The notes below the pieces were generated by a model. It did not search any database, was not told where the DNA came from, and saw only the letters and a program-made list of their open reading frames with translations. The position numbers were made by a program, and so were the translations under genes. This document shows positions 27,111-37,024 of a DNA stretch of 64,000 nt, piece after piece (position 1 is the stretch's first letter; each line of letters begins with the position of its first letter). Origin of the DNA: CALARM01 sp036746235. Its GTDB lineage: Bacteria; Vulcanimicrobiota; SpSt-956; JAKJGF01. The stretch spans positions 36,058 through 100,057 of the forward strand of contig DAIOEN010000002.1 in the NCBI GenBank assembly GCA_036746235.1, written 5' to 3'.

Positions 27111-28421
27111 TTATTTCCAGAAAGAACAGGTTTTCAGCAATTTATAAATAATTTCTTCAGGAACTCCTTCTATAATAAGGACTTTTTTTCCGTTTATTCC
27201 TGAATAAACGTATTTATCTTCAGTAGACCAGAGGAAATAGTTGCTTCCTTTATCTTCCATCTGTTCTCTTGAATACTTATTTGTCACTGCTTTATTATAA
27301 GCATCGAAAAATTCATGTCCGTCTTTCTCTGTATCCCATAGTGTCATCATAATAACCATAACGGAAGAGCCATTCTGAAAACATTGTATCTGATCGCCTC
27401 CCCACCCGGAAGAAGCTATAGTAGCAGTATTCTTGCCTGAAAGCTCTCTCAGGAGAATATAGTAAACATATTCTCCCAGAACATCTGTATTAATCTTTTT
27501 CCATCCCGGGCCAAGGGCATTTTCTATATTATTTAATTCTACATTCACAGGAAGATCTTTATCTGGTGACATATATTTTTCCGGATGCATTATCTGTTCC
27601 GATGATTGAGGCATGGCAGAATAAATAGTACCAACCTGTTTCCATCCGTAATTTTTCACGAAAGACATAATAAAATCTGTTCCATATAAATAGGGAAATG
27701 TCATAGTATCACTTATAACAGGAGGTGCAGTGGCAAGAAGTTTCGCTTCCTCAGAACTGCTGTACGGCATCATATCCTGAAACTGAACCATAGAAAAATT
27801 GGGCAGTTGATAAATGTTAAATCCGTAGTCTTTTATCATATATTCGAGCATAACCATTGTAGCTTCCCCTTCTACAACTGATGTTCTCGCCATATTTACA
27901 TCAGATCTGTTATAGTCAGGCTTGAGCACTTTCGTAAGGTCAAAATATTGATCCTGAAGGGCATGGGTCAACTCATGAGACAGTATGGAAGGCTGCATAT
28001 CCATAGACATCCAGTCTGCTATATAAATAGTCTTATTCTCCGGCACATAAAAACCGGCAATCTGTTCTACATAAAGATCTACAAGGAATTTTTTGTAATC
28101 AAAATTCCTTGGAAGAAGGCCCAGTTTTATGAGCATCTTCCCTTCCCCGTCCAGTTTTGCCATATTCTCAGGGCTCTGCAGTTCTTTAAGCATAATAGAG
28201 CGCACTTCGTTTTGATTCGTTACTTTTTTTGTAATCTGATGTTTAAAATTAAGGCCTCTTATTTTGCTTACTGTCCCCATAAGGTCATCTACAAGTTTTT
28301 TTAATTCCTGTACCTGAGGTTTCTGGTTCGTAAGCTGAGCAACAATCTCTTTTCCGGAACAGACCGGAATATTTATACACAGAAAATATAAAATCAGAGA
28401 TAATATAAATATTTTTTTCAA
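27111..28421 (-). CDS. Secreted zinc metalloprotease (HExxH)
   Basis: A 436-residue protein with a signal peptide (1-22) and the zinc-protease signature SHELTHALQDQ, giving His149, Glu150 and His153. A likely third ligand is Glu184 or Glu186 in VVEGEAT, the gluzincin pattern. FYVPENKTIYIAD just before the HExxH is typical of this group. It uses TTG, well placed after AAGGAGGA. The precise family is not certain. It follows the XRE regulator gene downstream on the same strand, separated by a heptad hairpin. Confidence 0.85.
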   Translation of the reverse strand: MKKIFILSLILYFLCINIPVCSGKEIVAQLTNQKPQVQELKKLVDDLMGTVSKIRGLNFKHQITKKVTNQNEVRSIMLKELQSPENMAKLDGEGKMLIKLGLLPRNFDYKKFLVDLYVEQIAGFYVPENKTIYIADWMSMDMQPSILSHELTHALQDQYFDLTKVLKPDYNRSDVNMARTSVVEGEATMVMLEYMIKDYGFNIYQLPNFSMVQFQDMMPYSSSEEAKLLATAPPVISDTMTFPYLYGTDFIMSFVKNYGWKQVGTIYSAMPQSSEQIMHPEKYMSPDKDLPVNVELNNIENALGPGWKKINTDVLGEYVYYILLRELSGKNTATIASSGWGGDQIQCFQNGSSVMVIMMTLWDTEKDGHEFFDAYNKAVTNKYSREQMEDKGSNYFLWSTEDKYVYSGINGKKVLIIEGVPEEIIYKLLKTCSFWK

Positions 28422-28435
28422 TATAAATCCTCCTT

Positions 28436-28527
28436 TATCAGTTATCAGTTACAATCGATTTATAATTTACCTAAAATACACTTCACCGGTCACTGGTCAC
28501 TGATCACTGGTCACTGCTCACTGTTTC
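28436..28527. repeat. Heptad hairpin
   Basis: ATCAGTTATCAGTTA on the 5' side; then forward words GGTCACT, GGTCACT, GATCACT, GGTCACT, GCTCACT. The array ends at the stop codon of the XRE gene. Confidence 0.85.
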
Positions 28528-28528
28528 A

Positions 28529-29494
28529 CTACCAGTCGCTGCTGAGCTCCAGAAGCTTCTTTTCTCTTCCCCTTATTTTTGCGAAAACTCCTTGTATTTC
28601 CTCAGTACCACCCGGTATGGTTTTAAGCAGTAATTCTACCAGTTGAGAATTGGTTATTGATTTGAGAACTTTTTTACTTAAATACTTTCTCTCTTCTCTA
28701 AAATCATCTATTATTGTCTGACTGTAGAGATAAATATACATCTTTCTTATCCTGTCTTCCTGCACCTCATCTGACAGGCGAAGTTCAAGACATACTACTT
28801 TATTATCTATAATTTCAAAATTAAAATAAAGATAATCGTCAATAAAAATAAGATCATAATTGTTATATTTAAGAGCCTTTCCTACATTCATCAGAAGCTC
28901 TTCCTGACATGAAAGGGGCAATTTATCAGAAGAAAGGTAACTTTCAAGGCTCCTCAGAGATACAATCTCTTCAAGGGTTATTTTCCCCTCCCTTAAAAGC
29001 TGTTCTCTCCTGTTCTGCATCCTTATATAGTTATCAATATTGGGATAATAGGTTTTATAAAAATTCTCATAAGAAAAGAGATTATTTTTTTCCCCGTAAT
29101 GAATACTGGAGAAAACAGGTCTCACAGTTTCTATTCTCACACAGTTACATTCCAGATTATATCTGTAATTAAGGTTATCTGCTCCGTCTCTGTAAGAAAG
29201 AAGGGTCTTCCTGTGTTCACTGAGACCTACAAGCCATTGAATACTTATGTCATAAGCATTTGCAATCTCTATGAGTTTATCTATACCGGGCCTTCTTATG
29301 CCTCTCATATAACTTGCAAGGGTACTTTCAGGTATGCCTGTTTTTTTAGACATATCTTCAATATTTTCAAGGTTTTCAGCCTGTAAAGCAACTATTCTGT
29401 TCTTAATACTTTTTGCAATCTGTTCTGTCTTTGTTTCTCCGAGGTCATCAAATATATTCGTATCTTTAGAAGCAGATAGCATCCTCTCTTCCAT
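28529..29494 (-). CDS. XRE-family transcriptional regulator
   Basis: A 321-residue DNA-binding protein. A helix-turn-helix of the lambda-repressor type sits at about 40-90 (MSKKTGIPESTLASYMRGI, then LIEIANAYDISIQWLVG). The long C-terminal part (110-321) is charged and of unknown fold, perhaps ligand-binding. The start follows TTGGAG. A TTGACA/TAAAAT promoter and a perfect 10-bp palindrome lie just upstream, so autorepression is likely. No nearby target is certain. Confidence 0.9.
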   Translation of the reverse strand: MEERMLSASKDTNIFDDLGETKTEQIAKSIKNRIVALQAENLENIEDMSKKTGIPESTLASYMRGIRRPGIDKLIEIANAYDISIQWLVGLSEHRKTLLSYRDGADNLNYRYNLECNCVRIETVRPVFSSIHYGEKNNLFSYENFYKTYYPNIDNYIRMQNRREQLLREGKITLEEIVSLRSLESYLSSDKLPLSCQEELLMNVGKALKYNNYDLIFIDDYLYFNFEIIDNKVVCLELRLSDEVQEDRIRKMYIYLYSQTIIDDFREERKYLSKKVLKSITNSQLVELLLKTIPGGTEEIQGVFAKIRGREKKLLELSSDW

Positions 29495-29518
29495 AGAAAA
29501 TCAACTCCAATTTATTTA

Positions 29519-29544
29519 AAATGTATTATAATCAATACATTTTA
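29519..29544. promoter_or_regulatory. Palindromic operator of the XRE gene
   Basis: AAAATGTATT, a 6-nt spacer, then AATACATTTT: a perfect 10-bp inverted repeat. Its outer end overlaps the -10 of the promoter at 29540-29568. Confidence 0.75.
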
Positions 29545-29568
29545 GCATTATGTTAATCCTGTGTCAAC
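29540..29568 (-). promoter_or_regulatory. Sigma-70-type promoter for the XRE gene
   Basis: On the minus strand: TTGACA, a 17-nt spacer, TAAAAT. Confidence 0.8.
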
Positions 29569-29695
29569 ATCAACAGGTATAAGTGTAAAATGGAATTTCG
29601 TATTGGCAGGATATAAACGTAGTTTTTTAATACAAATTTTAAACACTTCCAAAAAGAAATAAAATATAGTACTCATGAAGGGTGAAACATACAGA

Positions 29696-32600
29696 CTACC
29701 CTCTCGGGGTCTGCATAAGCTCCTGAAGGAGTTCTTCCATGGACTGGTGCCTCCTGTCGGGATCTTTTTCCAGAGACTTGAGGATAATAGACACAAGCTG
29801 CCTTGGTATGTTATCTTTCTGAAGAAGAAGAGGAGATGGCACGGAATGTTGATGGGCCGATAAAAGAGCCTGATCGGGGCCTATAAAAGGAGGGATGCCG
29901 CAGATCATATGATACATAAGAACTCCCAGGCTGTATATATCACTTCTGTGATCTACCTTTACAGACATATCGAATTCATGCCTGCACTGTTCGGGAGATG
30001 CGTATAAATAGTGTTTTTCCGTACTTCCCACTATAGTCTGTCTCGATTTAAGGTCAAATCTTTTCGCTCCTCCAAGGTCGCAGAATTTGACTATATTTCC
30101 TGCAAACATAACATTATCAGGGGCCAGGTCATGGTATATTATATTTTTGCTGTGCATATAATGAAGTGCTTCAACTATCTGAGTAACAATATGGAAAAAT
30201 TCATTCAATTCCAGACCGTCTTTATTTTTCTCCAGAACAAGGGACAGGGTTTTATCCAGAAGTTCTATGGCAAAAAACTTCTCTCTGAAACTTCCGGGAA
30301 TAACCTTTGCTATACCGGGATGAATAAGCTCCGATAATATTTCATACTCTTTTTTAAAATTACTGATAGCTTCTCTGTCACTGTCAAGATCCTTATGGAG
30401 ACATTTGAGTGCCACATAATTTCTTGTAACAAGGTCAAAAGCTTTATATACAGTAGCATTGGCTCCCGATCCGATTGGCTCTAAAAGAGCAAATCTTCCC
30501 AGTCTTTCATGCCTCAGATTTTCAAGAAGAGAACCTGAATTTTTAAAAGCAGGATCTGTAAGATAGATCTTTTCAAGAATAGTTTCTGCCTCTGTAAACT
30601 GTTCCTTGAATAGAAGTTCTTCTGCAAGCCTCATATTTGCATCAAGAAGTATATCTCTGTCAAGGTTTATATCGATTTTATTCAGTATTTCATAGGCTTC
30701 GGAAAATTTATTCAGTTCCAGGAAAGCAATGGCAATCCATCCCCTTAATTTTCCTTCATTATAGGGATGTTCAAGAAGAAAAAGGCTTTTAAGAAATTCT
30801 ATTTCTTCGGAAAATAAATGATTGGCCTTAAAATAATTATGTATATGGTCAATCATCCTGTTATCTTCGTCATTATAAAGAAACTGACTGGTTCTGTTAT
30901 AAAAACTGTGTAAAATAATATCTATATATTTTTTATCAAAAGTACCTTCTTCCGCATAGATTCTTGCCAGTTTCAGAGAAACATCGAGGAAATCTTTATC
31001 ACGCCTGTAAATCTGCAGCAAATTTTCTTTTACACTGTTTATATCCTCTTTTGCTTCATGCTCTACTGCAAGCTGATAGAGGTTATCCAGATCATCAGGA
31101 GCAAAAATCTTTCTGTCTTCTGCCGCTTTCTTTTTATCACCGATTTTAAGATAGACCTGATACCTTATTTCATAGATCTTCTTATCTCTGCATCCGAGTT
31201 TTATCGCTTCTGAGAGAATATCTATAAGTTCTGCCCAGTCTCTTCTCTGAGAACGGTCATTTAACATAAAGTATTTAGCTTCTGCAAGCATAAGATGAAC
31301 CCTGCCATCTGCATGAAACTCCTTTTTTATTGCTTCTCCCAGGCAGGAAATACCTTCTTTAATCCTGTTGGTTTTTAAATAAAAATTCCCCAGCGTTGCG
31401 AGGTTTTTTCCTGTTCTTTCGAGGGTTGTTATCTTTTCCTGAATTCTTATCATATTCGGAGGATCACTTTTTTTCTTATAAAGGTCAAGCAACATCTTAA
31501 GATAATCACTGTTTTTTCTGTCTGCTTCATGGGCTTTCTCATAATAAATTATAGCTTCTTCATCGTTTTTATAGAGACCTGTATATAAACTGCCAAGTTT
31601 TTCCAGTACAGGTAGATCATCTCTTTTAATATTTAATATCTTCTTAAATGTGTCTATTGATTTCTCTATCCTGCCCATTTCAATATAACATTCTCCGAGA
31701 CGGAACAGTGCGTCTCTATGAGAAGGACAGGCAGCTACAACCTCTTCATATTCCTCACAGGCATGGACATATTCCTTCTGGGCAAAGAATTCTTCTGCTA
31801 TATAAAACCTGACTTTATAATCTTTCGGAACTATTTTCGTATAATGGCCCCATACAGAGAGGACTATAATATTTTTTACAAGATTGCCGTCTGCCATTTT
31901 TTTAAGATAATAATCGGTCATCACTTTAATTGCTTCGTCCCAGTAAAGACCTTTTGTAAATATCTGTTCCAGAACATTTATCGTATCTGCATGAATTTCA
32001 TTACACGCCAGATAAGCCCGTCCAAGAGCGACAAGGTTTTCTATATTATCAGGATCTTCTCTATAGATCGATTTATAGGCTCTCAGAGATTTTTCACCTG
32101 TAGCCCCCAGATGTTCACTTGCCTCTCCGAAAGCAAGCAATACATGTCTGTCTCTTGGAAATCTGTCAAAAGACTCCTGTATTAATATCATAGTGTCATC
32201 ATTATAAATTTTATGACGGTAAAAATATGTCACCACAGAAATAAGAATAAAATCTCTGTTTAAATCAAAGATCTCCCAGAATCTGGAAGATGTGTATTTT
32301 TTTTGAAGCAGATTTTTAAAGAGTTCCGGATTTTCTTCTACCATATTGTGATCTTTAGGGATTATGGAAGAGTTTAAAAACATTATTCTTTCATCATCAG
32401 GGTATTCTGCAAGCAGATTTTTATAAAGACCTCTTCTTGCCTCTTCAGGCTTACCTGTTTCTGCATCATTCCATGCAATAAGTTTCACTGCAGAACTTTT
32501 CGCTTTTTCATCAATACATTTAATTTCTATCGCTTTTAAATATATTTCCGTAGCCTTTTCATTCATGGTATTTCTCTTCAGATGGTATTTTGCAAGTAGC

Positions 32601-34477
32601 TGTACAAGAAGGGGATCATAATTTATATTCTTAAAATACTGTTCTTCCAGAAGTTTTATTATAGAGTCCGGTATATCGGGCTGAAGAAGGAGGAAAGTGA
32701 GAAGTCTCTTTAAAATTCTCTTTTTCCCTTCCAGTAAAGGGATGGCCTTTAAGAGTACCTCTATAGCCAGAAGATTTTCAGAAGGTGAATTTAAATAGAA
32801 CCTGGCCAGATCGCCCAGTATAAGACTGTGATCCGGCTCTATTTTATATGCTTTTTCCAGATAAGACAGAGCTTCTTTATTATAACCTTCTATGTGATAT
32901 AATTTACCTATAGTATAACAAACTATAGAATAATGTTCTATATCACCTGATAAACGTGAAATAAACTTCTGGGCCATATTTTTTTCTTTAAAGACAGACC
33001 AGGTTTTGATATGTGCTTTAGAAAGTTCCCGGAAACAAAGGGCTTCAATATGTTCATCATCGTGGCGAAGAATATTATTAAAATGATTTACAGCATGTTT
33101 ATAATTTTTTTGATTATATTCTGCGACGCCCATGAACATTTCACAGAGAATATAGTTATCTTTCATGGTTTTTATCATGGCCATAAGTTTCTTGTATTGC
33201 TTTGTTTTAAGAAAAAGAAAGAGTAAGATGATTTTTACCGTATTGTTGTCAGGGCTAAGAGAAAGGGATTTTTGCAGTTCAAGTTCTGCTCTGTCCGGGT
33301 TCTCCTGTAAAAACAGAAGTAACCCCTTCAGAAAAAACTTCTCCTGGTTATCAAGGGAAAAGAGTGGTTCTGTTTTCATCATACCTTCAAGAAGATCGAG
33401 ATTTTTATTTTTAATACAGGTAAAACCCAGGCTCAGATAAGGATCTGCTGATTGAGGCAGTAAACTTATACACCTGTTAAAAGATAGAAAAGCTTTATCC
33501 ACCATACCTTCTTCAGTTTCCATTACACCGTGCCAGAAATAAAAGGCAGGAAATCTTTCTGTTGCACCGGAAAGATGTTTCTTTATTAAATCCAGGCCTG
33601 TCCTGTAGTCGCCTATGGCTATCATGAGATTGCCATGAAGCAGATCATATTCTGTTTCTGTTTCACTGAAGGGGAAAAATATATGTTTATGTGTTTCTGC
33701 CAGATCCTTCACAAAATTCATCTGTTTATCTGTTAATTTATTATGAATCTCTCTGATTTCCCTGTCTATTATCTGGACTTTTTTTTCTATTTCCTTTCTC
33801 TTTTCTTTCAAATCCTTGCTCTTTTTAAGATTCCTTTTCTTTTTTGCCGTCATTTCCATTCTATGTAATATTTTCAAAATGGTTTTTATGATCTCAAAAA
33901 CACTTTTTGCCAGCAAAGAAGAAACTGGAAATAAAAGAAAAGGAATTATACAGGAAACCAGCTGGGCTCTCCAGTAATTATCATGAGGCAACATATAAAA
34001 TGAAAGTATTAAGCTTATCAGGAAAGGAAGAAAAGAAAAAATGACATAAATACTGCGTGACTTACGTCCTGACATATATATACCTGTAACCAGACTGGCA
34101 GAAGAATTTATCAGAAAAAACAGAATACTCAAAGCACTGATGGAGCCTGTTAACAGAATAAAAGAAAAGAAAAAGATAATTATAGAACATATTATAAATA
34201 CAGGTTTTGCAGATGTATTTTTCAGGAATTCCTGTGAAAGAGGACCTGTTTTAAATTCTTTTACTACAGAGATTTTTTTTTGTTTTTCCTTTAATTCTTC
34301 CAGTTTCAGTTTATTCTCTTCTGTAATCTGTCTCTTTTCTGCAACCTTTGATATTATTGCTTTTGACTTTTCGTCAAAAGGATATCCCCTGAAATGACGT
34401 TTAAGTGAATCTATTGTTCTGCCGGGAGAAAAAACTGACACTTCTTCTATTAAATAATCAAAATAATTTTCATGCAT
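29696..34477 (-). CDS. Giant TPR protein with C-terminal Ser/Thr kinase
   Basis: A 1593-residue protein. Residues 1-90 are charged; two to four membrane helices lie at about 95-190 (IICSIIIFFFSFILLTGS and on); a coiled coil at about 205-255; TPR-like repeats from about 270 to 1300; and a Hanks-type kinase from about 1320. Kinase motifs: GSGANATVYKAF (Gly loop), VALKCL (ATP Lys), YHDLAPDN (catalytic loop, HD with YHD for HRD), KFCDLGGAK (DLG for DFG) and ASPEQ. All core catalytic residues are present, so it is probably active. The kinase is usually N-terminal to TPRs; here the order is reversed. No clear ribosome site. Targets are unknown. Confidence 0.93.
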   Translation of the reverse strand: MHENYFDYLIEEVSVFSPGRTIDSLKRHFRGYPFDEKSKAIISKVAEKRQITEENKLKLEELKEKQKKISVVKEFKTGPLSQEFLKNTSAKPVFIICSIIIFFFSFILLTGSISALSILFFLINSSASLVTGIYMSGRKSRSIYVIFSFLPFLISLILSFYMLPHDNYWRAQLVSCIIPFLLFPVSSLLAKSVFEIIKTILKILHRMEMTAKKKRNLKKSKDLKEKRKEIEKKVQIIDREIREIHNKLTDKQMNFVKDLAETHKHIFFPFSETETEYDLLHGNLMIAIGDYRTGLDLIKKHLSGATERFPAFYFWHGVMETEEGMVDKAFLSFNRCISLLPQSADPYLSLGFTCIKNKNLDLLEGMMKTEPLFSLDNQEKFFLKGLLLFLQENPDRAELELQKSLSLSPDNNTVKIILLFLFLKTKQYKKLMAMIKTMKDNYILCEMFMGVAEYNQKNYKHAVNHFNNILRHDDEHIEALCFRELSKAHIKTWSVFKEKNMAQKFISRLSGDIEHYSIVCYTIGKLYHIEGYNKEALSYLEKAYKIEPDHSLILGDLARFYLNSPSENLLAIEVLLKAIPLLEGKKRILKRLLTFLLLQPDIPDSIIKLLEEQYFKNINYDPLLVQLLAKYHLKRNTMNEKATEIYLKAIEIKCIDEKAKSSAVKLIAWNDAETGKPEEARRGLYKNLLAEYPDDERIMFLNSSIIPKDHNMVEENPELFKNLLQKKYTSSRFWEIFDLNRDFILISVVTYFYRHKIYNDDTMILIQESFDRFPRDRHVLLAFGEASEHLGATGEKSLRAYKSIYREDPDNIENLVALGRAYLACNEIHADTINVLEQIFTKGLYWDEAIKVMTDYYLKKMADGNLVKNIIVLSVWGHYTKIVPKDYKVRFYIAEEFFAQKEYVHACEEYEEVVAACPSHRDALFRLGECYIEMGRIEKSIDTFKKILNIKRDDLPVLEKLGSLYTGLYKNDEEAIIYYEKAHEADRKNSDYLKMLLDLYKKKSDPPNMIRIQEKITTLERTGKNLATLGNFYLKTNRIKEGISCLGEAIKKEFHADGRVHLMLAEAKYFMLNDRSQRRDWAELIDILSEAIKLGCRDKKIYEIRYQVYLKIGDKKKAAEDRKIFAPDDLDNLYQLAVEHEAKEDINSVKENLLQIYRRDKDFLDVSLKLARIYAEEGTFDKKYIDIILHSFYNRTSQFLYNDEDNRMIDHIHNYFKANHLFSEEIEFLKSLFLLEHPYNEGKLRGWIAIAFLELNKFSEAYEILNKIDINLDRDILLDANMRLAEELLFKEQFTEAETILEKIYLTDPAFKNSGSLLENLRHERLGRFALLEPIGSGANATVYKAFDLVTRNYVALKCLHKDLDSDREAISNFKKEYEILSELIHPGIAKVIPGSFREKFFAIELLDKTLSLVLEKNKDGLELNEFFHIVTQIVEALHYMHSKNIIYHDLAPDNVMFAGNIVKFCDLGGAKRFDLKSRQTIVGSTEKHYLYASPEQCRHEFDMSVKVDHRSDIYSLGVLMYHMICGIPPFIGPDQALLSAHQHSVPSPLLLQKDNIPRQLVSIILKSLEKDPDRRHQSMEELLQELMQTPRG

Positions 34478-34687
34478 TATTACTATAAACTCTCATCAAA
34501 AAGAGAAGAATTATAAACAACAGGTCAGTAATCCTGTTTAGATTATGCTTTATTTTCTCTCTAAATTTCTTTTATACCTTCAAAATATCCTGCTTATATC
34601 AAGTTAAAGATTTAATATTATACAGAAGGACATTTTTTAATTAAAGAGAATGTATTGGTAAAATCAGTATACAGAGGAGGTAAATGT

Positions 34688-35389
34688 ATGGAAGAAATAA
34701 AAAGTGATTTTTCCCAGGATAACAGGGTCGACCATATTGATGAAGAGTTTGTAAATGTAGGGGCTAAAATAGAACAATCTGCAAGGAAAATCAAAATTAT
34801 AACTGTATCGGTTATAGGTATTATGCTGTTATTCGGCTGCTGGCTCGGTGATAGAATCATAAAAGAAAGTATGAGTACGGCCAGAGTTACCTATGGTGCA
34901 GGTGACATGGTTCGAGGTATAGAAGAAATGACAAAAGGAAATCAGGGTGCTGAATTAAAGTTCAAGAGTGCCATAATATCTTTCGAGGAAGCAATAGAAA
35001 AGGATAAAAACTGCAGTGATGCTTATTTTTTTATGGGCGTTACCTATTATCACTGGTATATGTATGAAAAGAGAATTGGAAAGGCTGACAGGAATGTGTT
35101 AGAAGATCTCGATAAAAAAATAGAAAATAATTTAATTAAAGCCACACAGATAAGAAGAAAATTTCCGGAAGCTTATATATATCTCGGTTCCTATTATTGT
35201 TTAAAAGGAATGAACAGTAAAGCGAGTGAATCATTTGACAGGGCTAAAAAAATAGCAGAGAAGCTCTGGAAAGATAAGGAGAGGAAAAGAAATAAATGGC
35301 TTCCCTATATAGAAAATGCTGAAAAATTAATAAAAGATAACAAAACCTTTGATAGTCCTCCACCTTTACCGGATGGAATAGGAGTCTGA
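34688..35389 (+). CDS. Membrane-anchored TPR protein
   Basis: A 233-residue protein: an N-terminal cytoplasmic segment, one membrane helix at 36-54 (IKIITVSVIGIMLLFGCW) and an outer TPR-like part (AIISFEEAIEKDKNCSDAYFFMGVTYYHW; AYIYLGSYYCLKGMNSKASESF). The ATG at 34688 is fixed by AGGAGG; a longer frame starting at 34655 includes that ribosome site and is rejected. It ends 28 nt before mnmA. Confidence 0.85.
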   Translation: MEEIKSDFSQDNRVDHIDEEFVNVGAKIEQSARKIKIITVSVIGIMLLFGCWLGDRIIKESMSTARVTYGAGDMVRGIEEMTKGNQGAELKFKSAIISFEEAIEKDKNCSDAYFFMGVTYYHWYMYEKRIGKADRNVLEDLDKKIENNLIKATQIRRKFPEAYIYLGSYYCLKGMNSKASESFDRAKKIAEKLWKDKERKRNKWLPYIENAEKLIKDNKTFDSPPPLPDGIGV

Positions 35390-35417
35390 AAATCTGTCAA
35401 TAAAGAATATCAATAAA

Positions 35418-36479
35418 ATGAACAAAACTGTAGCTGTCGCCATGAGCGGAGGAGCAGACAGTTCCTATGCTCTCATAAAATTAAAAGAAGAAGGTTATGA
35501 TGTATTCGGCGTAACATTAAAACTCTTCTGTTATGCCAATACTTCTTATTCTCCCAAATCCTGCTGTTCTCTTGAGGCAATCAAAGATGCAAAATCCATA
35601 TGTTCAGACCTCGGAGTTTCCCATCTGGTAATAGATGCTTCAGAGGCTTTTCAAAAAGATGTAATAGATTATTTTGTAAATGGTTACAGAACAGGACTTA
35701 CCCCCAATCCATGTGTTGTATGTAACAGTGCCATAAAATGGAAGTTTCTCCTCAGAAAAATTATTTCTTACGGTGCAGATTTTCTGGCCACAGGCCATTA
35801 TGCCAGGATCTGCTATTTGGAAGAGAAACAAAAATTTCTCCTTAAATGTGGTCTTGATAAGAATAAGGAGCAATCCTATTATCTCTGGGCTCTGACACAG
35901 GAAGAACTTTCTAAAACCTTATTTCCCCTGGGAGAAATGACGAAAGAAGAAGTAAAAGAAAAACTGGCCCGCCATAATATTAAAATCTCTGAAAAACCGG
36001 AAAGCCAGGAAATATGCTTTATTCCTGACAATGATTACAGGACATTTTTACAGTCCAGAGGAGTAAAGATTTCAGAGGGAAATTTTCTGAACGCTTCCGG
36101 AGAAATCATAGGAAAACATAAAGGGTTCCCCTTTTATACGGTAGGACAGAGAAGAGGCCTCGGTGTATCCTACAAAGAACGTCTTTATGTTACTTCCATA
36201 GACACGCTTAAAAATGAAATAACACTCGGAGCAAAAGAAGAACTTTACAGTAAAGAACTCGTTTTTTCCGGGGTAAATTTTATATATATGCCGGACGAAC
36301 AGGCTCTACTGAAAGGAAGGATAAGATACAGGGGAAAACTGCAGACATGCCAGTTAAAAGAACGGGATGAAGGAAGATATAAAGTAATTTTTCTCGAACC
36401 GGTATGGGCTGTATGTGCCGGACAATCTTTTGTCATGTACGAAGGAGATTCTGTAGTCGGAGGAGGTATTATAGAATAA
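35418..36479 (+). CDS. mnmA: tRNA-specific 2-thiouridylase MnmA
   Basis: A 353-residue enzyme that makes 2-thiouridine at the wobble position of Lys, Glu and Gln tRNAs. The ATP-pyrophosphatase loop AMSGGADSS is at 8-16. Catalytic cysteines are Cys102 (VVCNSAIKWKF) and Cys200 (ESQEICFI), the same positions as in E. coli. GHYARI and VGQRRGLGV are further family marks. The sulfur donor genes are not in the window. The start has no clear Shine-Dalgarno, so it may be translated together with the upstream TPR gene. Confidence 0.97.
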   Translation: MNKTVAVAMSGGADSSYALIKLKEEGYDVFGVTLKLFCYANTSYSPKSCCSLEAIKDAKSICSDLGVSHLVIDASEAFQKDVIDYFVNGYRTGLTPNPCVVCNSAIKWKFLLRKIISYGADFLATGHYARICYLEEKQKFLLKCGLDKNKEQSYYLWALTQEELSKTLFPLGEMTKEEVKEKLARHNIKISEKPESQEICFIPDNDYRTFLQSRGVKISEGNFLNASGEIIGKHKGFPFYTVGQRRGLGVSYKERLYVTSIDTLKNEITLGAKEELYSKELVFSGVNFIYMPDEQALLKGRIRYRGKLQTCQLKERDEGRYKVIFLEPVWAVCAGQSFVMYEGDSVVGGGIIE

Positions 36480-36536
36480 GAGAAGGATTTTTCTTACAAT
36501 TCATAGAAATATTTTCATAATAAGGGAGGTGAGCAA

Positions 36537-36953
36537 ATGAAAAAAATTTCTCTTTTATCCGTTCTTCTGTTATTCGGTTTCTTTATATTAACAGCATCTC
36601 TCTCATACGGAGGAGATGAAGATTATGACATAATGGCAGTGCTGGACAGACACTATCAGGCCATATCCGGAAGGGATTTTAAAACTGCCTATGCCCTGAG
36701 AAGTAACAGCTGGAGATCAAACCATTCTTACGGATGGTTTTATGACAACTGGGAAAGTAATTATACTATAGAACTGACTGACAGACATGTTATAAATAAT
36801 GACGGTTACGAAGCAGTCGTAAAATTGAGAATTTATTCGGAAGATTATAATTCGAAAGGTTCTCTCCACAGAGCCTATTACAGGGGTAAAGCCTATATGG
36901 TTTATGAAAAAGGCAAATGGAAAATAGATGATATTCAGGTTAAAGAAGAGTGA
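36537..36953 (+). CDS. Exported NTF2-like small protein
   Basis: A 138-residue protein with a signal peptide (1-25). The mature part, DIMAVLDRHYQAISGRDFKTAYALRS then WYDN-like FYDNWESNYTIELTDRHVI, fits the cone-shaped NTF2/SnoaL-like fold, which in secreted forms usually binds small ligands or partners. No catalytic residues are visible. Excellent AGGGAGGTG before the start; a terminator follows. Confidence 0.75.
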   Translation: MKKISLLSVLLLFGFFILTASLSYGGDEDYDIMAVLDRHYQAISGRDFKTAYALRSNSWRSNHSYGWFYDNWESNYTIELTDRHVINNDGYEAVVKLRIYSEDYNSKGSLHRAYYRGKAYMVYEKGKWKIDDIQVKEE

Positions 36954-36966
36954 AAAAATAAAGAAT

Positions 36967-37002
36967 AAAAAATGGTGAGGTGACTCGCCATTTTTTTATT
37001 CC
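36967..37002 (+). terminator. Intrinsic terminator
   Basis: AATGGTGAG, GTGA loop, CTCGCCATT, then a run of seven T. One G-U pair in the stem. Confidence 0.88.
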
Positions 37003-37024
37003 ATATAAGGGGAGGGGGTTCAAT

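Noticed and set aside
36980..37024. Upstream start of the 155-residue protein
   Set aside because: The extension lies in the terminator stem; the strong ribosome site belongs to the ATG at 37025.
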